From assembly GCA_021800645.1 (NCBI GenBank), contig JAJYYT010000048.1, positions 1-10,292 on the forward strand: a stretch of 10,292 nt of DNA. Reading direction: 5' to 3'. A model generated the notes under the pieces. That model saw only the letters and a list, made by a program, of their open reading frames with translations, made no database searches and had not been told where the DNA came from. A program made the position numbers and the translations under genes. Source of the DNA: Actinomycetes bacterium (GTDB lineage: Bacteria > Actinomycetota > Acidimicrobiia > Acidimicrobiales > RAAP-2). Positions within the stretch are counted from its first letter, which is position 1. Every line of letters begins with the position of its first letter. This document shows, in pieces, positions 5,339-10,292 of the stretch.

Positions 5339-8245
5339 ATGCCCGGCTCCGCTGGGTACGGCGGCAACGCAGCGACGATCGCACACCGGGCTCGGGGAGA
5401 CGGCACAGCACGCGCGTCGCCGATTGCACAACCCGTACGTGGCTCGGGCCGCTGGCCGAGCGTGGCCGGCCCGCTCGTGCTCGTGGGCCGCAGCCGTGAG
5501 CTGGCGGAGCTGGCAAGCGCGCTGGCCACGGGACACCCTGTCACGCTCGCCGGCCTGGACGGCATCGGCAAGACCCGCCTCGCGCTCGAGGCGGCCGCCC
5601 GTCTTGGAGAGCTCGCCGACGGCACCGTCGTAGTCGAGCTCGAAGGGATCGCACATCCGTCCTTGGTGATCGCAGCCGTGGCGGAGGCCCTCGGCGAGCA
5701 CGACCTCTTCACCTCCCTGCCCGATGTCGCTCGGACCCTTGCCTCGAGGGAGCTGCTCCTCGTGCTCGATGGCGTCGACGAGGCAGTCCGAGCCACTGCC
5801 ACGCTGGTCCGGTCCATCGCCGAGGAGTGTCGCGGGGTACGGATCCTCTTGACGAGCCGCCGGCCGCTCCGCGTCCCCGATGAGCAGGTGCTGCGCGTGG
5901 GCGCCCTGTCGGTGCCGCCGGCCGCTCTGCGCTCCCCCGAGCTGATCCACGCCTACGAGGCGCCCCAGCTGCTCGCCCGGCGAGCACAGCTCGCCGTTCC
6001 GGATCTCGAGCTCGACGCGTCGGGGTGGGACGCGGTCGCGCGGATCTGCAGGGACCTCGCCGGCGTCCCCCTCGCCCTCGAGATCGCCGGATCGCTCGCC
6101 GCATCGGGCCCGATCGAGAAGCTCGCCGACGAGCTCCATGCACGCCTGCATGCGGCCGCAGGCGACCGGGCGCGCGCCGACCCGCAACGTGCGCTCGACG
6201 CGCTCATCATGTGGAGCACGGCGCTGCTCGACCCCGCCGAACGCCAGCTGCTCGACCACCTCGCGGTCTTCGCCGGCGGGGTCGAGGCCGCGACGCTCCA
6301 CCGGGTCGTGGCTGGGACCGGGAGCGCACCGATGCTCACCGAGGTGGTGGCCGGGCTCGCAGGTCTGGTCGACCGGTCGATCGCTGTCGTCGGAGGACGG
6401 GGCGCGATCGGCCGTTACACGCTGCGCCCGCTCGTGCGCCGCCATGTGGTCCGACAGCTCGGACGCGAGGGTCGGCTGGGCGTCCTCACGCGGGCCTACC
6501 TCGAGTGGTGCCTTCACGCGGTCCGAGGCGCAGAAGAGGCGCTCGTCACCGGTGCGCACCAGGCGGAGTGGCTCGAGCGTCTCTCACTCGAGCAGCGCAA
6601 CATCCGAGAGGCGCTGAGCATCGCGTGCGCATCGCGTGACCATCTGACTGCTGCGGGGCTGGCGAAGGAGCTGTGGCGCTACTGGGAGCTTCGCAACCAG
6701 CTCAGCGAAGGGCGCCGCTGGCTGGAAGAGATCCTGAGGATCGTCCCTGCAGACGCGCCCGAACGCTTTCACCTGCTCGACGGTTTGGGGATGCTCGCCT
6801 GGCGCCAGGGTGACCACCCGGCCGCTCGCGAATCGCTCGCCACCGCCCGTGCGCTTGCGCTCGAGAGTGCGAGGCGCGACCTCGGGGCGAGGGCGCTCAA
6901 TCACCTCGGGCTGGTCGCGCTCTTCTCCGCGGAGCTGGGTCCGGCAGCGTCGCTCTTCTCTCAGTCCCTTGGCCTGCTCGCCGAGCTGGATGCACCCGGT
7001 GAGTCAGCGCTGGTCTCTGCGAACCTCGCGCTCGTCGCCGTCCAGCAGGGCCGCTACGAGGACGCATGCCGGGATCTGGGGCAGACCGCGACCTTGCAGC
7101 TCGCGCTGGGCGACCTTCACGGCCGTGCGATCAGCCTTCTCCATCGCTCCATCGCCTGCTGGTTCTTGACCGCGCGCGAGCAGGGCCGAACGGACGCGCT
7201 CGAAGCGGCGGCGGCCTTCGAAGAGCTCGGCGACGATCGGAGCCTCGCCTTCTCCTTGCTCGCGCTGGCGGCCTGTGTGGCCGAGCCACATCCTTTCCTC
7301 GCGCTGGAGCTTGCGGGACTGGCAGAAGGGCTCGGTGAACGTCTCGGGGTCCTCCTGCCGGCCGGCTGGGACGGACCGCTCGAGGCAGCGCTGGCGCCGG
7401 CACGCACGAAGGCGGGTGCACGCACCAAGGAGCTGGCCCACGAGGGCCGGCTCGCTTCCCCCCACGAGCTGCTCGCCAGGGTGGCCGCCGCGATCGGGCC
7501 GGCCCCGGGCGCCAGCGATGCGCGGCCGTGGGCGGTGATCTCCGCGCTCGGCGGGTTTGCAGTCGTGCAGGGCACCCGCCACGCTCACCTCGAGCCACAG
7601 GTTGCCCGGCTCGTCCAGCTCCTCGTGGTGGAGCGAGCGGGGCTGCACGTCGAGCAGGCGATCGAGGTGCTCTGGCCCGAGGTCACCGTCGAGCGTGGTC
7701 GGCGCCGTCTGCGCAACGTGCTAAGCCGTCTCCACCGGGCAGCCGGCCCGCTCGTGGTGCGAAGATGCGACCTGCTGGTGCTCGGACAAGGTGTCGAGCT
7801 CGACGTGGCCTGCTTCGAGGTCGAAGCGGCCCGGGCGATCGCGACGTTGCGAGAAGGCGACAGCGAGCTCGGGCGCCGCCAGGCCGCTGCAGCCCTTGCC
7901 GCCTACCGCGGCGATCTGCTGCCCGACGCCCTCTACGAGCCGTGGTCGGCGAGCGCCCGCGAGCGGCTCCGCCGCCTTCGCCTGGGGCTGCTCGACACCT
8001 GGGCGCAGTCGGAGCTCGCCAGCGGCAACGTCCAGGAGGCCGAACGCTGCCTGCGCGCAGCGATCGACTCGGATCCGGTGGACGAGGATCGCTACGTGGG
8101 CCTCGCCGAGCTGCTGGCCGACCACGACCGCTTCGGAGCCGCCCTCGAGGTGCTCAATCGGGCACGTGCGCTTGCCGGGGAGCTGGGTGTGACGGTGTCC
8201 TCTCGCCTCGTCGGGCTCGAGCGGCGGGTGCGCGGGCAGGTCTGA
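5339..8245 (+). CDS. STAND (NB-ARC) ATPase-TPR transcription regulator with C-terminal SARP/BTAD domain
   Basis: This 968-residue protein is a predicted ATP-controlled transcriptional activator. Residues 46-260 form the ATPase: LVLVGRSRELAELA (from 46), Walker A GLDGIGKTRLA (72-82, with K78 and T79), Walker B ELLLVLDGVDEA (138-149), a sensor-like ILLTSRRPL (169-177), and GVPLALEIA (242-250), the GxP motif of NB-ARC proteins. A winged-helix-like LLDHLAVFAGG (304-314) follows. Residues about 430-670 are helical TPR-like repeats (for example HLGLVALFSAELGPAASLFS), a likely partner- or signal-binding platform. Residues about 732-818 are an OmpR/SARP-type winged helix (ISALGGFAVV...IEVLWPE...RRRLRNVLSRL...LDV). 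Residues 821-966 are a bacterial transcriptional activation domain (AAALAAYRGDLLPDALYEPW, AERCLRAAIDSDPVDEDRY). I chose the ATG at 5339 because GGAGG at 5327-5331 lies seven bases upstream; the in-frame ATG at 5183 would add 52 low-quality residues and lacks a ribosome site. AfsR-type regulators carry the SARP part at the N-terminus; here it is at the C-terminus, where LuxR-type LAL/MalT proteins carry their HTH. The target genes are unknown. Confidence 0.87.
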   Translation: MPGSAGYGGNAATIAHRARGDGTARASPIAQPVRGSGRWPSVAGPLVLVGRSRELAELASALATGHPVTLAGLDGIGKTRLALEAAARLGELADGTVVVELEGIAHPSLVIAAVAEALGEHDLFTSLPDVARTLASRELLLVLDGVDEAVRATATLVRSIAEECRGVRILLTSRRPLRVPDEQVLRVGALSVPPAALRSPELIHAYEAPQLLARRAQLAVPDLELDASGWDAVARICRDLAGVPLALEIAGSLAASGPIEKLADELHARLHAAAGDRARADPQRALDALIMWSTALLDPAERQLLDHLAVFAGGVEAATLHRVVAGTGSAPMLTEVVAGLAGLVDRSIAVVGGRGAIGRYTLRPLVRRHVVRQLGREGRLGVLTRAYLEWCLHAVRGAEEALVTGAHQAEWLERLSLEQRNIREALSIACASRDHLTAAGLAKELWRYWELRNQLSEGRRWLEEILRIVPADAPERFHLLDGLGMLAWRQGDHPAARESLATARALALESARRDLGARALNHLGLVALFSAELGPAASLFSQSLGLLAELDAPGESALVSANLALVAVQQGRYEDACRDLGQTATLQLALGDLHGRAISLLHRSIACWFLTAREQGRTDALEAAAAFEELGDDRSLAFSLLALAACVAEPHPFLALELAGLAEGLGERLGVLLPAGWDGPLEAALAPARTKAGARTKELAHEGRLASPHELLARVAAAIGPAPGASDARPWAVISALGGFAVVQGTRHAHLEPQVARLVQLLVVERAGLHVEQAIEVLWPEVTVERGRRRLRNVLSRLHRAAGPLVVRRCDLLVLGQGVELDVACFEVEAARAIATLREGDSELGRRQAAAALAAYRGDLLPDALYEPWSASARERLRRLRLGLLDTWAQSELASGNVQEAERCLRAAIDSDPVDEDRYVGLAELLADHDRFGAALEVLNRARALAGELGVTVSSRLVGLERRVRGQV

Positions 8246-8285
8246 AGGATGCGCGGCGGATGCGCGTCCGTCGCAACATGGCGCG

Positions 8286-8480
8286 GTGGGCTCATCGGTC
8301 GCCGTGGTGCTGCACCTAGCCGAACAGGCGCTCGACGAGGGACGCCTGGCAGGAGAGGCCGAGATCGTCGAGACCGGGATGCGGGGGATCGTGCGCGACG
8401 GCAACGAGCTGGTGAGCTTCGTGCGGGCACACCGCTCCCCAGGCTCGGTGGCGACGACGTCACTTCACACAGCGAAGTGA
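8286..8480 (+). CDS. Small hypothetical protein (64 residues)
   Basis: The frame starts with GTG at 8286, 40 bases after the regulator's stop. The core reads VVLHLAEQALDEGRLAGEAE, then IVETGMRGIVRDGNELVSFVR. Codons through this core end almost wholly in G or C, as in the real neighbours, and the pattern 'L.G..E.V.TG....V.D..EL..F.R' resembles short actinobacterial proteins of unknown function that I have seen near BTAD regulators. That resemblance is from memory and unverified. There is no good ribosome site before 8286, and the GTGs at 8301 and 8304 are alternative starts, so translation may depend on coupling to the regulator. The last residues overlap an inverted repeat. No function can be assigned, and it may not be a gene. 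Confidence 0.45.
   Translation: MGSSVAVVLHLAEQALDEGRLAGEAEIVETGMRGIVRDGNELVSFVRAHRSPGSVATTSLHTAK
8460..8480. promoter_or_regulatory. Perfect 7-bp inverted repeat before the second surface-protein gene
   Basis: TCACTTC (8460-8466) and GAAGTGA (8474-8480) are exact reverse complements around ACACAGC. The repeat ends at the stop of the small ORF and lies 64 bases before the ATG at 8545. It is AT-richer than its surroundings, which suits an operator or a transcript hairpin. There is no T run, so a classical terminator is unlikely. It could be a binding site for a dimeric regulator, but nothing links it to a specific protein. Confidence 0.35.
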
Positions 8481-8544
8481 AGGCACAAGCCGCGTCGGCG
8501 CAGTGCCAGTGGGAACGAGAACCGACCAAGGAGGAAAGTCGCAG

Positions 8545-10292
8545 ATGACCCGATCCCCACGACGTCCGAGATCTCCACGACCTACGAGTCGCACGGCACG
8601 GCGCGTCGTGACGGGCCTCCTCGGGGTCGGCGGCCTCGCCGTGCTTGGCCTGCCCGTCGTGACGCTCGCCGGCGTCGGAGGCGCCCTGGCGCTCGGCCAG
8701 GCTCCGGCCTCCGCGGCGGCGACGTGTGTCCAGGCCGGCACAACCGGCCTCAGCGCGGCCAAGGTCGTCAGCACGTCGACATCCACGCTCACAGGCACAA
8801 CGATCACAGCGAAGAGCTGCGACGTCGGTCTCTACGTGGGCCCGACAGCGAAGAACGTCACCATCAAGGGTGTCACCGTGACCGGGGCGAACGACGAGGG
8901 GATCCTCGTGCAGAACTCGACAGACGTCACGGTGGAGGACTCGGTCGTCAAGGGCGACGGCACCTCACCGACACCGGCGATCGCCTTCGACAACGCGTTG
9001 GAGCTCATCGGGACGTCCAATTCGAAGGTGGAGGGGAACACGTTGAGCGGCGACTTCGCCGGAGGCATCGGCGTCGCCGACGACGGCCCGACGAACCCCG
9101 GCGGGCCCAAGCCGAGCACACTTCGGCCGTCGAACAACGACGTCATCAGCGGGAACACGATCTCAGCTGTGTACGGCGGCTGCAGCATCGTCTTCTCGTC
9201 CCGCAATCCCGGCGCGGGGATCACCGGAGGAGCCATCTCCCACAACACCTTGACCGGCAGCCCCGGGCACTTCGGTCCTCATGGCCCGGTGATCGGCAAC
9301 ATCGTGGTCGCAACGGCCGGCGTGGGCGCATCGCTCTCGGGTGTGGCCGTGACAGGGAACACCGTCACTGGCGCCGGGCTGCCCGGGATCATCGTGCACG
9401 GCGACGCGCCCGGTTCGAAGGTGTCGGCCGTCACGGTCGCCGGCAACACGCTCTCCGGGGACGACTGGCTGACGACAGACGGCCCGGCGGTTCCCGCAGG
9501 GATCGTGGTCGCCACGTCTCCCATCCCGCCCCCGGGCTCGCCTGTCGTCACCGGCACGTCGATCAAGAACAACACGGTGAGTAACGAGTTCTACGACGTG
9601 TGGACGTCGGGAGCGACCGGGAGCGCCGTCGGGTCGAACACCTTCAGCGTGCTCCGCGGCGGCACCGAGGCCTATTCGACGCCGATCCCGGGGTCCGGCT
9701 ACTGGGAGCTCGCCTCCGACGGCGGCGTGTTCACCTTCGGGTCGGCTGGCTTCTACGGCTCGGCGGCCGGCAGAGCGCTCGGCTCGCCAGTCGTGGGCAT
9801 GGCACCCACCTTCGACCAGGGCGGCTACTGGCTCGCTGAGGCGAACGGCGCGGTGAGCGGGTTTGGGGACGCCGCCAACTACGGCTCGATGGCCGGCAAG
9901 TCGCTCGGCGCCCCGATCGTGGGCATCGCTCCCACGCCCTACATCCCGAGCAGCACCCCGGGGGGAACCCCGACACCGGACGGCAAGGGCTACTGGCTCG
10001 TGGGCCAAGACGGCGGTGTCTTCACCTTCGGCGACGCGAAATTCTACGGCTCGCTCCCAGGGATGGGCGTCCACGTCTCTGACATCGTGGGCATGGTGGC
10101 CACCCCCGACGGACACGGCTACTGGCTCGTGCGGAAAGACGGCGGGGTGTTCAGTTTCGGCGACGCGGGCTTCTACGGCTCTTTTACTGGTACGGCCGCC
10201 AACGAGTTTGACACCCTGTCCCTACCCGCCGCTCCCACAGGCAAGGGCTACTGGCTCGTGGGCAAAGACGGCGGGGTGTTCAGCTTCGGTGA
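8545..10292 (+). CDS. Exported beta-helix protein with C-terminal GYW repeats (truncated by window end)
   Basis: 582 codons are visible with no stop; the gene continues past the window. The start is fixed by a strong ribosome site, AAGGAGG at 8528-8534, ten bases before the ATG. Residues 1-59 are a signal peptide: an arginine-rich start, twin-arginine ARRVVTGLLG, a hydrophobic core and APASAAA before TCVQ. Residues about 65-370 form a right-handed parallel beta-helix of the NosD/PbH1 kind, with turns such as NVTIKGVTVTGANDEGILV, NSKVEGNTLSG, NDVISGNTIS, VAVTGNTVTGAGLPGIIVHG and SIKNNTVSNEFYDVW. Residues 385 onward are tandem repeats of GYWLVxxDGGVFxFGDAxFYGS. I found no cell-wall anchor in the visible part and no catalytic residues I can name. 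Beta-helices of this type occur in polysaccharide-acting enzymes and in adhesins, so both remain possible. It is related in plan, but not in detailed sequence, to the protein at 1011-4250. Confidence 0.83.
   Translation, partial: MTRSPRRPRSPRPTSRTARRVVTGLLGVGGLAVLGLPVVTLAGVGGALALGQAPASAAATCVQAGTTGLSAAKVVSTSTSTLTGTTITAKSCDVGLYVGPTAKNVTIKGVTVTGANDEGILVQNSTDVTVEDSVVKGDGTSPTPAIAFDNALELIGTSNSKVEGNTLSGDFAGGIGVADDGPTNPGGPKPSTLRPSNNDVISGNTISAVYGGCSIVFSSRNPGAGITGGAISHNTLTGSPGHFGPHGPVIGNIVVATAGVGASLSGVAVTGNTVTGAGLPGIIVHGDAPGSKVSAVTVAGNTLSGDDWLTTDGPAVPAGIVVATSPIPPPGSPVVTGTSIKNNTVSNEFYDVWTSGATGSAVGSNTFSVLRGGTEAYSTPIPGSGYWELASDGGVFTFGSAGFYGSAAGRALGSPVVGMAPTFDQGGYWLAEANGAVSGFGDAANYGSMAGKSLGAPIVGIAPTPYIPSSTPGGTPTPDGKGYWLVGQDGGVFTFGDAKFYGSLPGMGVHVSDIVGMVATPDGHGYWLVRKDGGVFSFGDAGFYGSFTGTAANEFDTLSLPAAPTGKGYWLVGKDGGVFSFG
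9697..10292 (+). repeat. Tandem GYW / DGGVFxFGDAxFYGS protein repeats
   Basis: Five repeat starts are visible at residues 385, 427, 482, 525 and 568 of the protein (bases 9697, 9823, 9988, 10117 and 10246). The usual period is 42-43 residues; the interval before the third repeat is 55 because of a Pro/Ser/Thr-rich insertion (YIPSSTPGGTPTPDG). The consensus is GYWLVxxDGGVFxFGDAxFYGS followed by GxxLxxPIVGMAxTPDGK. The second copy is degenerate (LAEANGAVSGFGDAANYGS). The last three copies are close at DNA level (GGCTACTGGCTCGTG in each), which suggests recent duplication or homogenisation. The repeats are probably beta-rich, perhaps propeller-like, and I know them mainly from Acidimicrobiia. 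Confidence 0.85.

Noticed and set aside
5103..5516. 138-residue upstream extension of the minus-strand DUF1707 frame
   Set aside because: It is Arg/Pro/Cys-rich, lacks any domain, and overlaps the regulator's coding start on the other strand. The hydrophobic segment right after the GTG at 5102 is a natural protein start.
8248..8266. Paired GATGCGCG octamers after the regulator stop
   Set aside because: They are only eight bases each in GC-rich sequence, with no further copies or symmetry, so chance is likely.
8724..9584. 286-residue plus-strand frame inside the second surface-protein gene
   Set aside because: It is out of frame with the gene starting at 8545, which has a strong ribosome site, a signal peptide and beta-helix turns. 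The alternative is Arg/His-rich with no motif.
9163..10116. 317-residue minus-strand frame opposite the GYW repeats
   Set aside because: The GYW repeat frame on the plus strand is unmistakably coding; this one is a shadow with His/Arg/Gly-rich composition.
9697..10292. Regularly spaced DNA repeats as a CRISPR array
   Set aside because: The units are about 126-130 bases, in frame, and encode conserved protein repeats; there are no short palindromic repeats with unique spacers.

Overview
The window is high-G+C DNA with strong GC3 bias and Shine-Dalgarno-led genes. The protein types point to an actinobacterium, most likely of the class Acidimicrobiia. The best clue to the class is the run of 'GYWLVxxDGGVFxFGDAxFYGS' repeats at the right edge, which I know as abundant in secreted proteins of that class. 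This placement is an inference, since no rRNA or other phylogenetic marker is present.

Layout: (1) 1-513 holds the end of a minDE cell-division operon: the MinD C-terminus with its membrane-targeting helix, then minE with an unusual extended tail. (2) 514-1010 is a gene-free leader region with a hairpin close to the next gene. (3) 1011-4250 encodes a 1079-residue exported surface protein: twin-arginine-like signal peptide, glycine-rich domain, right-handed beta-helix, serine linker and three cell-wall-binding type 2 (CWB2) repeats. A 16-bp perfect tandem duplication covers its stop codon. (4) 4251-4583 is a convergent intergenic spacer. (5) 4584-5102 (minus strand) encodes a small DUF1707 membrane protein. 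(6) 5339-8245 encodes a 968-residue regulator with an NB-ARC/STAND ATPase, a TPR-rich middle and a C-terminal SARP-type winged helix plus BTAD, which is the reverse of the AfsR domain order. (7) 8286-8480 is a probable small ORF of 64 residues ending in an inverted repeat. (8) 8545 to the window end encodes a second exported beta-helix protein, which passes into tandem GYW repeats and is cut by the window edge.

How the genes may work together: minDE is housekeeping and probably unrelated to the rest. The remaining genes read as an accessory surface locus, with two large exported beta-helix proteins flanking an ATP-dependent signal-integrating transcription factor and a divergently transcribed membrane protein. 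Control of the surface genes by the regulator is an inference from proximity only. I see no mobile element, tRNA, rRNA or CRISPR array. Nothing here can be called a new system with confidence. The most unusual items are the inverted SARP-STAND architecture and the two composite surface proteins.
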